A stretch of 64,000 nt of DNA from Deltaproteobacteria bacterium RIFCSPHIGHO2_01_FULL_43_49 (GCA_001798075.1 MGRG01000003.1:38029-102028), one strand, 5' to 3'; shown: positions 45,067-53,480, counted from the first letter of the stretch. A program made the numbers and translations. Notes: generated by a model from the sequence alone, not told the origin.

Positions 45067-45987
45067 ATGAAATTTTTCATCACCTGCTTAACCCTCTTGC
45101 TGACGGCCTGCGGACCGCCGCTCCCCCTAAATCGGTTCCTTTCACACTCCATCACCCAAAACATTGCTAAAGCATCAGAAAATAAGTGGTTTAGAATCAT
45201 TGTTTTGGATGTTGGGCAGGGAGATGCAACACTTCTTATCTCATCGGAGGGTGAAGCAGCTCTTATTGATACTGGCCCTCCAGAAAGTGGCGCAAAAGCG
45301 GTTTTAGGGGTTCTAGACGATCAAAATATCGAGACGATTAAAACAATTTTTATTTCGCACGCTCACGAAGATCACATTGGAGGTCTTGAGGCGATTTTGA
45401 AAGACGAACATGCCGTAAACGCTACAGTGATTGACAAAAACAATGCAGAAGTTGGTAAGAGTTTGAAATTGGGGACAGTCTCCATCACCATCAAGGCAGC
45501 TAACGGTCAAATCGGAAATGAAAAATTTCCAGTTGAAGAATTAGATGATGAAAATACCTTAAGTCTTGGTTTATTAATAGAATATGGCCAATTTCGTTAC
45601 TTTACTGATGGCGATTTGCCTGGAGGGGGCGGTGACCCTCCTTATCAAACCATTGATTTAGAAACTCCTTTGGCTCCTCTGGTGGGAAATATTGACATTC
45701 TACTCGTTCCCCATCACGGCAGCCACACCAGCAGCAATGAAACCTTTTTAAAAACTCTACAGCCTGAGATAGGCATTTTGTCGCTGGGCAACGAAAACGA
45801 CTTTTACCACCCCCATCCTTCTGTCGTGCAACGCCTCAAGAAAAATGGTGTGAAAATCTACGCAACGGAACAGGGAAGTCTCAAGGATGAAACCGAAATT
45901 GAAATCATGAACGATCACATCTGTATTATTACCGATGGAAAAGATTATTTTGTAGAGCCTTACCATATTGACAAATGTACTCCATAA
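45067..45987 (+). CDS. ComEC/Rec2-like metallo-beta-lactamase-fold lipoprotein
   Basis: 306 residues from the ATG at 45067. Lipobox LLTAC (Cys15). MBL motifs: VLDVGQGDATLL, SHAHEDHIGG, FTDGDLP and PHHGSHTSSNE, the set found in the hydrolase domain of ComEC/Rec2 competence proteins. Here the domain stands alone, exported and lipidated, without ComEC membrane segments. It may hydrolyse extracellular or periplasmic nucleic acid or another phosphoester; substrate unknown. Confidence 0.88.
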   Translation: MKFFITCLTLLLTACGPPLPLNRFLSHSITQNIAKASENKWFRIIVLDVGQGDATLLISSEGEAALIDTGPPESGAKAVLGVLDDQNIETIKTIFISHAHEDHIGGLEAILKDEHAVNATVIDKNNAEVGKSLKLGTVSITIKAANGQIGNEKFPVEELDDENTLSLGLLIEYGQFRYFTDGDLPGGGGDPPYQTIDLETPLAPLVGNIDILLVPHHGSHTSSNETFLKTLQPEIGILSLGNENDFYHPHPSVVQRLKKNGVKIYATEQGSLKDETEIEIMNDHICIITDGKDYFVEPYHIDKCTP

Positions 45988-46005
45988 AGGTAGCAGGCAC
46001 CTACA

Positions 46006-46248
46006 ATGACTCACGTCAAAATCTACACCACCAATTATTGCGGTTATTGTAAAAAGGCCAAAGCACTTCTTGAAGAAAGAGGGATTGCTTTTGAAGAGAT
46101 TGATGTAACCGACAATGATTCCATGCGCGACTGGTTGGTAAAAAAAACGGGTTTCAAAACAGTCCCTCAAATTTTTATCGATGAAGAGCCTATTGGCGGC
46201 TATGATCAACTGGCAGAGCTCGATCAAACAGGATCATTAAAAAAATAG
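46006..46248 (+). CDS. grxC: Glutaredoxin (GrxC type)
   Basis: 80 residues with the dithiol motif CGYC (Cys12, Cys15), TVPQIFIDEEPIGGYDQL and the expected length for class I glutaredoxin 3. Reduces disulfides with glutathione in the cytoplasm. The stop codon TAG lies in the left arm of repeat A5. A short palindrome related to family E stands just before the start. Confidence 0.93.
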   Translation: MTHVKIYTTNYCGYCKKAKALLEERGIAFEEIDVTDNDSMRDWLVKKTGFKTVPQIFIDEEPIGGYDQLAELDQTGSLKK

Positions 46249-46346
46249 GGAAAAAGTAGCGGATCCTGTCCCTCCGTGTTTCTGTGGGGACCCCTAACTA
46301 AACCCCACAACAAACACTCCGGGCCACCCACTACTTTTTCCCTATT
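46244..46346. repeat. Hairpin repeat family A, copy A5
   Basis: Arms AATAGGGAAAAAGTAG (46244-46259) and CTACTTTTTCCCTATT (46331-46346), a perfect 16-bp match. Each arm carries the stop codon of one of the two convergent genes (grxC and hpt). Core with GTGTTTCTGTGGGGACCCCTA and CCCCACAACAAACAC. Confidence 0.92.
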
Positions 46347-46875
46347 CCTTTAGAAAAGCCTTGCGAAGGGCACCAATATAGGGAAGGGAGCGATACAAAC
46401 CTTCTGAATCCAAACCATACCCTATAATATAACGGTTAGGAATCGTGAACCCGATGTAATGGATCTGGTCTCTCATCCCTTTATTCATTTCTTTATATAA
46501 CAAGGAACAGACCTTGAGAGAGGCGGGCTTTTTTGTCTCCAAATGTTTCAAAAGATAGCGAAGCGTGTTCCCCGAATCGACAATGTCTTCAATCAATAAA
46601 ACATCCTTGCCGGCTATTGGTTGTGTCATGTCAAATTCCATTCGGACAATGCCGGTCGATTTGTTCTCCTCGTAACTGGCAACGCGCAAAAAATCGCAAG
46701 TGAGCGGGAGGTTAATACATCGGACAAGGTCGGCCATAAAAACAAAGGCTCCTTTCAACACACCGACGACAACAAGATGTTTGCCTTTGTAGTCCTTTTC
46801 AATTTGGGCCGCCAAATCTTCAATGCGCTTTTGAATCTCCGCGGCCGTCACTAAAATATCGATTTTTTGTTTCAT
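46342..46875 (-). CDS. hpt: Hypoxanthine phosphoribosyltransferase
   Basis: 177 residues from the ATG at 46875; a GTG three codons earlier is possible. The PRPP motif VLLIEDIVDSGNT and the flexible loop region after LRVASYEENKSTG are typical of HPRT. Salvages hypoxanthine and guanine to nucleotides. The stop codon lies in an arm of repeat A5, and the upstream region contains A6. Confidence 0.94.
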   Translation of the reverse strand: MKQKIDILVTAAEIQKRIEDLAAQIEKDYKGKHLVVVGVLKGAFVFMADLVRCINLPLTCDFLRVASYEENKSTGIVRMEFDMTQPIAGKDVLLIEDIVDSGNTLRYLLKHLETKKPASLKVCSLLYKEMNKGMRDQIHYIGFTIPNRYIIGYGLDSEGLYRSLPYIGALRKAFLKE

Positions 46876-46922
46876 TGTGGGCACTTATCTCTAATTGACT
46901 TAAAACTGTCAATCATGAGAGT

Positions 46923-46977
46923 GGTGAAAAAGTAGTGGGTGGCCCGGAGGGGGTGCAGGACCTACTACTTTTTCACC
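46923..46977. repeat. Hairpin repeat family A, copy A6 (core deleted)
   Basis: Arms GGTGAAAAAGTAGTGGGT (46923-46940) and ACCTACTACTTTTTCACC (46960-46977), with one G-U-type difference, flank only GGCCCGGAGGGGGTGCAGG. The inner hairpin present in other copies is missing. It lies between the divergent hpt and phospholipase-like genes. Confidence 0.88.
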
Positions 46978-46983
46978 GTTCCT

Positions 46984-48156
46984 ATGTTAAAAAGAATACC
47001 AATGAGACTTTCTCTGCTTCTTGCATCTCTGCTTCTCTGTTTCTCAGGCCGATCAGCCCACGCCTGGAGCGGCTATACTCACTCTCTCATCGCGGAAGAG
47101 AGCCTAAAAAATGTTGCCAAAGAGTGGGGATTAGAATCTCCCATCAGGATCACTTCTTTTGAATCTTTTTTGAAAAAATTGTCTCAAGAAAAACCAGAAA
47201 TCCAAACTCGGGAAGATTTTGCGAAATGGTTACAGATTAATCCAAAAGGTAAGTTTGATCACTTCAAAAAAGAGGAAAAAATTGGCGAAAATATAACTCC
47301 CTTCAAGGTACTGACCTTCTCATCTCCTAGGGCTGATGATGGTCGTGACAAACATATCCCTTATGACCCCGTCGAACAATTTTGGTTTGGCAAAGGTACC
47401 AAGACAGCCAGTCAGGCCTTTCGCCACATGGAAAAACCTCCTTTCAACCTATTTGATCCACTGAACACGTTTGGGTTTCCTTTAGGTCGTATTGGACAGG
47501 CTAGCGAAAGGGCACAAATTTATTTTGATCTTGCGCTACTTGCTTATCGCTTGAAGGAACCTTACTGGGCTTTCAATTTTTTAGGTTGTGCGCTTCATTA
47601 TCTCCAAGATTTGCAACAACCCTATCATGCCGCACAGCTTTCACCCCCCCTCGCCTTTGAAGGAATCAAAGCCTATTTGAGATGGGGAAGAAAAGAAAAA
47701 TGGGGTTTGATTAAGACAATCACCCACGTAACAGCCAACACACACCATTATTTTGAAGGTTATGTTGATTATCAACTCACCTCCAATAACTCTTCTGTTG
47801 GCAAGCTATGGAAAGAGGCGCTCAGTGGAGAAAGTTTATTGCCTCAATTCACTTCTGCTTTGGGTCTTGCCAAGCAGGTTCGCGATTTTTCGAACCGATT
47901 TTCCTATGACACAATCAAATCAACCTTCAAAATTACTGGGAAAAGTTTGACCAGCTCCTACACTTACGCCATAGACGATGAAGAAGGAGAACAACTACAC
48001 CCAGAAGACCCTACACCCTACCTCAATCCGGACCACTTAGAGCGCGTTAAGGCTGCTGATACGCTCTCTCCTATTGTTCATGAAAGCTTTCAACAGCAAG
48101 GAAAAGTGATACGAACAGTCATTCGCGCCTTTTTGGATCAAGCTCAAAAGATATAA
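46984..48156 (+). CDS. Exported zinc-dependent phospholipase C / S1-P1 nuclease-like hydrolase
   Basis: 390 residues. Signal peptide 1-27 (KRIPMRLSLLLASLLLCFSG), predicted cleavage at AHA|W so that the mature protein begins with Trp28, the N-terminal zinc ligand of bacterial PLC and S1/P1 nucleases. A metal motif HYLQDLQQPYHAA and further His residues (AHAWSGYTH, VTANTHHYFEG) fit the trinuclear zinc site. Cleaves phosphoesters in phospholipids or nucleic acids outside the cytoplasm; which of the two is unclear. An ATG at 47002 is an alternative start. Confidence 0.82.
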   Translation: MLKRIPMRLSLLLASLLLCFSGRSAHAWSGYTHSLIAEESLKNVAKEWGLESPIRITSFESFLKKLSQEKPEIQTREDFAKWLQINPKGKFDHFKKEEKIGENITPFKVLTFSSPRADDGRDKHIPYDPVEQFWFGKGTKTASQAFRHMEKPPFNLFDPLNTFGFPLGRIGQASERAQIYFDLALLAYRLKEPYWAFNFLGCALHYLQDLQQPYHAAQLSPPLAFEGIKAYLRWGRKEKWGLIKTITHVTANTHHYFEGYVDYQLTSNNSSVGKLWKEALSGESLLPQFTSALGLAKQVRDFSNRFSYDTIKSTFKITGKSLTSSYTYAIDDEEGEQLHPEDPTPYLNPDHLERVKAADTLSPIVHESFQQQGKVIRTVIRAFLDQAQKI

Positions 48157-48167
48157 AAGGAGACAAC

Positions 48168-48251
48168 ATGTACAAAAAGAAAAAAGTTACTAAAAAGAAA
48201 CACAGAAAAAAGAAGGGGAAGAAAGTTCCTGGACTACGTTATCGAGGATAA
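48168..48251 (+). CDS. Tiny Lys/Arg-rich protein (27 residues)
   Basis: MYKKKKVTKKKHRKKKGKK is followed by VPGLRYRG and TAA. A near-perfect ribosome site AAAGGAG stands eight bases before the ATG and a strong terminator follows, so translation is likely although the gene is very short. 16 of 27 residues are Lys or Arg. Size and charge recall small ribosome-associated proteins such as bTHX; that is only a resemblance. Confidence 0.7.
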   Translation: MYKKKKVTKKKHRKKKGKKVPGLRYRG

Positions 48252-48260
48252 ATAGGAAAT

Positions 48261-48305
48261 AAAAAACCCCCGCTAACCGTAAGGCTGGCGGGGATTTTTA
48301 TTTTT
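48261..48305. terminator. Bidirectional intrinsic terminator
   Basis: AAAAAACCCCCGCTAACC, loop GTAA, GGCTGGCGGGG, then ATTTTTATTTTT: an 11-pair stem with G-U pairs and A/T runs on both sides. It separates the two convergent tiny genes. Confidence 0.88.
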
Positions 48306-48315
48306 CTAAAGAAGT

Positions 48316-48402
48316 TTAACGTCTCTTCTTTTTTCTTTTTAGTTTCTTTCTCTTCTTCGTGGCCTTTTTCTTCATGGCCTTTCTTCTTTTTCTTTTTGCC
48401 AT
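48316..48402 (-). CDS. Tiny Lys/Arg-rich protein (28 residues)
   Basis: MAKRKRRKAMKKKATKKRKK plus LKRKKKRR and a stop. A strong AGGAGG ribosome site is seven bases before the ATG at 48402. More than 20 of 28 residues are basic. Convergent with its counterpart at 48168 and also ended by the shared terminator. Probably binds nucleic acid or the ribosome; function unknown. Confidence 0.7.
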   Translation of the reverse strand: MAKRKRRKAMKKKATKKRKKLKRKKKRR

Positions 48403-48457
48403 TTTTTACCTCCTCCTTGAAGGTTTAGATAAATTATAGGTAATTAGCAACAGTGTG

Positions 48458-49159
48458 TCAAACTTTTTCTGCGAAAGTTTGAAGATTTTCAGAAAATTTT
48501 CGCAAAATTCTTAAAGAAGCACATGCTGCACCGAAACCGTTGTCAATGTTGACAACAGAAATTCCTTCCGCACAACTGTTTAACATCGCCGCAAGTGGCG
48601 TGAAACCCGCGAGATGCGTGCCGTAGCCAACACTTGTGGGACAAGCAATGATTGGGATTGAAACGAGTCCACCCAAAACACTGGGAAGCGCTCCTTCCAT
48701 CCCCGCGACAACGATTGCCACATCACAAGTTTGGATTTCGGATAACTGATTCAGTAAGCGATGAAGACCGGCAACACCAACATCATAGAAGCGTCTTGCC
48801 TCCACGCCATAGAACTTTGCTGTCTGATAGGCCTCTTCTGCCACCGCAACATCGGCGGTCCCTGCTGCAAGGATGGCTAAAGAACCTTTGACCAATGGCG
48901 AGGCTTTTTGAACGAGCTGAATGGTTTTACTAACAGGATCATAATGAAGTTTTGGAAATTTTTGAAGCAATTCAGGAGCTCTTTCCGGTTCCAATCGGGT
49001 ACCGAATACATTCTGTCCCTTATCCAATAATCTCTGAATGATGGTCGCTATCTGCTCCAGAGTCTTTCCTGGGGTAAAAATCACCTCCGTGAAAAGATTT
49101 CTCTCGGATCGCGTGGTATCCAAAAAGATCGGATCTATTTTGTTATCCTTCTCGGTCAT
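48458..49159 (-). CDS. larB: Nickel-pincer cofactor biosynthesis protein LarB
   Basis: 233 residues. The C-terminal PurE-like domain has ILAAGTADVAVAEEA, VVAGMEGALPSVLGGLV and IACPTSVGYG. LarB carboxylates and hydrolyses nicotinic acid adenine dinucleotide in the first step of pincer-cofactor synthesis. It overlaps larE by 17 bp. larC is not in the window. Confidence 0.93.
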   Translation of the reverse strand: MTEKDNKIDPIFLDTTRSERNLFTEVIFTPGKTLEQIATIIQRLLDKGQNVFGTRLEPERAPELLQKFPKLHYDPVSKTIQLVQKASPLVKGSLAILAAGTADVAVAEEAYQTAKFYGVEARRFYDVGVAGLHRLLNQLSEIQTCDVAIVVAGMEGALPSVLGGLVSIPIIACPTSVGYGTHLAGFTPLAAMLNSCAEGISVVNIDNGFGAACASLRILRKFSENLQTFAEKV

Positions 49160-49919
49160 ATTCTTTGAGGTCTAGAGTGACAAACTTAAAGCCAAGTGAC
49201 TGGAATTGTTTCTGAATTTTTTCTTTAACTTCAATACAGAGCAACCACTCTTCTTTTTTGAGCTGTAATCTAGCCAAATCACCGTGAAAACGAACGCGTG
49301 GCTCTCGGACACCTAAATCTTTAAGGAAATTTTCAGCCGCATCGATTCTTTGCAAAGCCTCAACATCAATAGGTGTGCCTGTGGGAACACGCGAGGCCAA
49401 ACAGGCAGACTGGGGTTTGGTAGCCACTTCCAAGTTGAAAGAGTCCGCCATCTTGCGGATGGCAGTCTTCTCTATCTCCAAATCAATGTAGGGGGCCAAG
49501 ATGCCAGCCTTTTTCAAGGCCTCAAAACCAGGCCTATGCCCCTTGAGATCGGTCATGTTCGTTCCATCCAAAACATGTTTAAAACCTTTAGATTCTGCAT
49601 ACCCTTTCAATTTTTGATAAAGTTCTTCTTTACAAAAAAAACAGCGATTCTCAGGATTGGAGCGGTAACTGGGGTTGTCATATTCATAAGTCAAAATGAA
49701 TTCATGAGGGATGTCATACTTTTGACAAAAAGCGCTCACAAACTCTCTGTCTCTGGAAGGAACGGAGGCAGAATCACCGGTTATCGCAACCATACTCTCC
49801 TTGCCCAAGGTTTTTCGCGCCAAAAATGCCAGAAAAGCCGAATCGACCCCACCGGAGAAAGCGACAACGGCCCTCTTTAAATTTTGGATATAATTTTCCA
49901 ACTCAAGGAGTTGTTTCAT
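49143..49919 (-). CDS. larE: ATP-dependent sacrificial sulfur transferase LarE
   Basis: 258 residues. PP-loop SGGVDSAFL (about 20-28) and the KPQSACLASRVPTG motif carrying the sulfur-donating Cys (about 175) are conserved; an extra CFFCKEE segment near 93 could bind metal or sulfur. It adds sulfur to the pyridinium cofactor precursor. Overlaps the peptidase gene upstream by four bases and larB downstream by 17. Confidence 0.92.
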   Translation of the reverse strand: MKQLLELENYIQNLKRAVVAFSGGVDSAFLAFLARKTLGKESMVAITGDSASVPSRDREFVSAFCQKYDIPHEFILTYEYDNPSYRSNPENRCFFCKEELYQKLKGYAESKGFKHVLDGTNMTDLKGHRPGFEALKKAGILAPYIDLEIEKTAIRKMADSFNLEVATKPQSACLASRVPTGTPIDVEALQRIDAAENFLKDLGVREPRVRFHGDLARLQLKKEEWLLCIEVKEKIQKQFQSLGFKFVTLDLKEYDREG

Positions 49920-50692
49920 TTGGATACCAACAGATAGCCTCGGTTTTCAGCCGTATCAAATGTTTTCATCGCAGCGATCAGATCTTGAAACGGGACCCAG
50001 ACCCAATCGGCACTGTTGGGGTTCACATCAAGAAGCAACAGGGAATCTGATTTTTCATCATAGGCACCCACAGGCGAGATATGACCGCTAGTTCCCTGAC
50101 CGAGAGCAGAACGATGGTAGTTGACGACAACATAATCGCCAGGAGTTCCGAGATTCTTAATAATTTCTTTGCGAATTTGTGCCTCTGAGAACTTGTTATT
50201 CACTACTCTTAACTTTGATTGAGTGCGGTGGGCCAAAAAAAGCTGATGCAATTGGCGCAGTTGCAAACCCCAGTCTGGCTTATCAGGCATTGGTTCACCC
50301 AAGACCTGCAATTTCGTTTTCAATCCTGCCTTTGGTACAAAGACATTGTTTTGAGTGTAGCGGTTGTAAACATACTGTTTGTTGGGATCGAGATACTTGC
50401 GATCAACTTCCGCCAAGAGCGATTCGTCAGGTGTCACTTTAAGGGTTGCATCCCTCAACAACTGAAGCCTTAGAGCATTCAATACAATCGCGACAGTGGT
50501 GGGGCCACAAAACATCCGGTTGGTCTGCGATTCAAATTGATTGGCCAAAGAAAAGAAATCTACTGTTTGCCCTGCCTTTTTAAAACGTTCCCCCCCTTGA
50601 GCTGTCAAAACAGAAAGCAACTCCGGTTTGGAATCGGCCCCAACGGGATTCACGAAAAGGATGATAAACAAAAAAAGGATTATTTTTTTCAT
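49916..50692 (-). CDS. Exported phytochelatin-synthase-like cysteine peptidase
   Basis: 258 residues: signal peptide 1-19, then the papain-like phytochelatin synthase fold with the catalytic triad Cys62 (MFCGPTT), His204 (SGHISPVGAYD) and Asp222 (LLLDVNP). Bacterial members mainly hydrolyse glutathione to gamma-Glu-Cys plus Gly rather than making phytochelatin. It is four bases from larE and follows ggt, which would continue glutathione breakdown. Location: periplasm. Confidence 0.9.
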   Translation of the reverse strand: MKKIILFLFIILFVNPVGADSKPELLSVLTAQGGERFKKAGQTVDFFSLANQFESQTNRMFCGPTTVAIVLNALRLQLLRDATLKVTPDESLLAEVDRKYLDPNKQYVYNRYTQNNVFVPKAGLKTKLQVLGEPMPDKPDWGLQLRQLHQLFLAHRTQSKLRVVNNKFSEAQIRKEIIKNLGTPGDYVVVNYHRSALGQGTSGHISPVGAYDEKSDSLLLLDVNPNSADWVWVPFQDLIAAMKTFDTAENRGYLLVSK

Positions 50693-50736
50693 AACTTGCC
50701 TTTATTGGAGCTCAAATCGAGTGTCAACTAGGGAGT

Positions 50737-50832
50737 GGCGAGAAAGTGACGGGTGGCCCGGAGTGTTAGCCGTGGGGTTTTGTTAGGGGCCCCCACGGTA
50801 ACACGGAGGGACAGGACCCACACTTTCTCGCC
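50737..50832. repeat. Hairpin repeat family A, copy A7
   Basis: Arms GGCGAGAAAGTG (50737-50748) and CACTTTCTCGCC (50821-50832), perfect 12 bp, extended inward by GGGT/ACCC. Core GTGTTAGCCGTGGGG...CCCCCACGGTAACAC shows compensating changes in the inner stem (GCCGTGG/CCACGGT against TGCTGTGG/CCACAGA in other copies). Confidence 0.9.
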
Positions 50833-50840
50833 TTCCTTAA

Positions 50841-52559
50841 CTAATAACCAAGTGGACTACCAAAACCTCTAGGATCCGAAACTCCTATCCAACCCTCTCC
50901 ACTTTTTGCAATCAGCGTTACTAACCAAGAAGCCTTGCCCTCCTTTAGAAGATGCCCTGCCATTGTGAGTCGTTGTGTCAGCTTTTCACTGAACAAGCCC
51001 GGTTCATATTGCAACTCATCGGGCAACCATTGATGATGATAGCGTTTGGCGGCGACTGCTTGAAGTGGTTTTGCTTTGAAATCAATTTGATTGAAAATGG
51101 TGTGCAAAACAGAAGTGATAATCCTTGGTCCGCCTTTGGCACCAACCACCATGACCAATTCTCCTTTTGGATTAAAAACAAAGGTGGGGGCCATGGAACT
51201 CAGGGGTTTTTTGCCAGGCATGATGGAATTTGCTTCACTTCCGACCAAACCATAAGCATTCGGAACTCCTGGCTGAATCGAAAAATCATCCATTTCATTG
51301 TTGAGGACAATGCCTGTGCCTTGAACCACCATTCCAGAACCAAAAAGGGTATTGATTGTCTGGGTCGAGGCGACCGCATTTCCTTCTGTATCGACAATCG
51401 AAAAATGGGTGGTTGAATCTGACTCGCGCGTGACCAACTCAGGAGGGGCAAGTTTTTCACTGGGCGTTGCCTTTCTCAAATCAATCGATTCTGCCAAAGT
51501 TTTGGCATATTCTTTGGCGATTAAACCTTTTGTAGGAACCTTAACAAAATGAGGGTCGCCCAAATATCGAGCTCTATCCAAAAAGGCGCGGCGCATTGCC
51601 TCTGCCACAACATGAACGGTTTTAAGATTGTAAGGACCCCATCTGGAAAGGGGTTTTTGTTCCAAAATATTTAAAATCTCCAGTAAAGTGATGCCGCCGG
51701 AGCTCGGTGGTGGCATTGAAACAATTTTATAACCTCGATAAGTCCCTTCGATTGGTTCCATTTCGATCGGTTCGATATGCCAGAGATCATCCACGGTTAA
51801 AATGCCACCCGCCAACTGAACTGAGCGGATGATCGCAGCGGCAACATCCCCCTCATAAAATCCAGCCCAACCTTTTTCAGCGATTTTTTTGAGTGTCTTG
51901 GCTAGATCTTTTTGAACGAGTGTATCACCTTCTTGGAGAGGCTTGCCTTGGGGTAAAAAAATCTGCGCGGAGGCTTTAAAGCGAGACAAAACATCTTGCC
52001 TTTCTTTCGTCGCATACGCCAAATGGGGATAAACTTGAAAACCGCCCTCGGCTAACTGAATGGCGGGCTGAATGAGCTCGGGCCAGCTGATCTTTTTGCT
52101 GGCGTAATGGTCATAAATATCGCCAAGCCCCGCGACCAATCGAGGGACCGCAACTGCTAAAGCCCCATCCTGAGAAAGTTCCGTATCTGCCTTCCCATTT
52201 CTAATGTACATGTCGCGTTTTGCCTTGAAAGGAGCGAACTCGCGGAAATTGAAGACGACTGTCTTGTTATCCTTTTTATTGTAAGCGAGCATAAAGCCCC
52301 CACCGCCAATCCCGGTCCATTGCGGACAAAGGACCGAAAGGGCAAAAGAGACGGCAATCGCGGCATCAACCGCATTCCCACCTTTCTTCAAGACAGCTAA
52401 CCCAACCTCCGATGCATCTTTATGGAGCGTTGCCACCATCGCCTCTTTTCCAACAGCCTGATAACTCTCGAGTGTGCGCCCCGAAGAAGGCTCAACGAGC
52501 TTCAGTTTCGGACTGCAAGCCTGAAAAAAGAAAAGAATCGCAGTAAGAAAATACCACAT
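50841..52559 (-). CDS. ggt: Gamma-glutamyltransferase lipoprotein
   Basis: About 572 residues from the ATG at 52559 (or five residues longer from 52574). Lipobox FFQAC near 15. The proenzyme splits before the nucleophile Thr in SDSTTHFSIVD (about residue 383), and GSEANSIMPGKKPLSSMAPT, with a GG pair further on, completes the site. It hydrolyses or transfers the gamma-glutamyl group of glutathione in the periplasm. It precedes the phytochelatin-synthase-like gene across repeat A7. A short GTGTCAGGCAC palindrome is placed just before the start. Confidence 0.93.
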   Translation of the reverse strand: MWYFLTAILFFFQACSPKLKLVEPSSGRTLESYQAVGKEAMVATLHKDASEVGLAVLKKGGNAVDAAIAVSFALSVLCPQWTGIGGGGFMLAYNKKDNKTVVFNFREFAPFKAKRDMYIRNGKADTELSQDGALAVAVPRLVAGLGDIYDHYASKKISWPELIQPAIQLAEGGFQVYPHLAYATKERQDVLSRFKASAQIFLPQGKPLQEGDTLVQKDLAKTLKKIAEKGWAGFYEGDVAAAIIRSVQLAGGILTVDDLWHIEPIEMEPIEGTYRGYKIVSMPPPSSGGITLLEILNILEQKPLSRWGPYNLKTVHVVAEAMRRAFLDRARYLGDPHFVKVPTKGLIAKEYAKTLAESIDLRKATPSEKLAPPELVTRESDSTTHFSIVDTEGNAVASTQTINTLFGSGMVVQGTGIVLNNEMDDFSIQPGVPNAYGLVGSEANSIMPGKKPLSSMAPTFVFNPKGELVMVVGAKGGPRIITSVLHTIFNQIDFKAKPLQAVAAKRYHHQWLPDELQYEPGLFSEKLTQRLTMAGHLLKEGKASWLVTLIAKSGEGWIGVSDPRGFGSPLGY

Positions 52560-52600
52560 AGTGCCTGACACCATATGGTATCTAAAATAAAGAATCTAGA

Positions 52601-53443
52601 TTAAGATTTTAGGATTTCTTGATGGGCAGCGAGGAACTCTCTCACCACAAAGCAATAAGAACCGACATTCGTTGCTGGAAAAAAAACTTTCAAAGAGGTG
52701 GCGCTCGCTTCACGCAAAATTTCAATGCGACTGCTTCCACTCTCTCGAAGTTTTTTAAGCATTTCTGTATGAACATTGTCCATCCGAATGCGTAATGAAA
52801 AATCATCATCGCCCTCTTCCGGTTCAATAATTTTGACAATCATTCTATAATAGCCGTCTCTTGTAGGTTTTACCTGCAATTGGATTTGAATTCCCTCCTC
52901 AAGAGCAATGAATAACTCCCCTGTTCTATATGGTTTTAGCCTCTTGTAGAAAATGCCTTTTAAAAAATTAATAATAGTTGTTTTTAAAGGATGATAAACC
53001 GCAGTTAGGTTGGGATCCGTCTGAAAAAACCTGACAACGGGAATGTTTGCTGGTTTGGGAAGCATTGGATCGACAATTTTTTTAGCCCAAGCGACAGCTT
53101 CCGGGGTTGTTTTGAAGGACATTTCTTCGGCCAAAGCCGCTTCGGCTGTAACTCTTGAATAACGATCGGGCGGAAACCCGTTGAGAAGACGGGCCGCGGC
53201 AATGAGTCCTTCTCTGGAATATTCTAATTTTTTTCTTTTAAGTCTCCCAATCACACAGCCCAATTCAACAGCAGTCAACATCCGGACAGCATTAAACGAA
53301 CCAAGCAGGTTGGAATGAATGGCTTCTAAAACTTCTGAAGCGCTTTCCACTTCTTCTGGAGTAAGAGGAGGCCCCGCATCCACCGCCCTTTGCAAGCCTG
53401 AGGGCCCCATTAAAATTGCATTTCCGTAAACGCCTATCATCAT
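52601..53443 (-). CDS. Unknown 280-residue protein
   Basis: Soluble, no signal peptide. The N-terminal half is helical (LTPEEVESASEVLEAIHSNL; a stretch of helices to about 130), the C-terminal half (about 165-280) looks beta-rich with IQIQLQVKPTRDGYYRMIVK. No domain recognised. It lies 37 bp after the gene at 53870 in the same direction and is probably in its operon, under the shared bipartite promoter motif. Confidence 0.75.
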   Translation of the reverse strand: MMIGVYGNAILMGPSGLQRAVDAGPPLTPEEVESASEVLEAIHSNLLGSFNAVRMLTAVELGCVIGRLKRKKLEYSREGLIAAARLLNGFPPDRYSRVTAEAALAEEMSFKTTPEAVAWAKKIVDPMLPKPANIPVVRFFQTDPNLTAVYHPLKTTIINFLKGIFYKRLKPYRTGELFIALEEGIQIQLQVKPTRDGYYRMIVKIIEPEEGDDDFSLRIRMDNVHTEMLKKLRESGSSRIEILREASATSLKVFFPATNVGSYCFVVREFLAAHQEILKS

Positions 53444-53480
53444 AACATTATCTCTCTATTTAAAATTGAATCGTGCATCC

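Noticed and set aside
8541..50832. Family A repeats as ordinary bidirectional terminators
   Set aside because: Several copies (A1, A2, A6) sit between divergent genes, one (A4) is inside a coding start, and the T-runs are inside the stems rather than after them.
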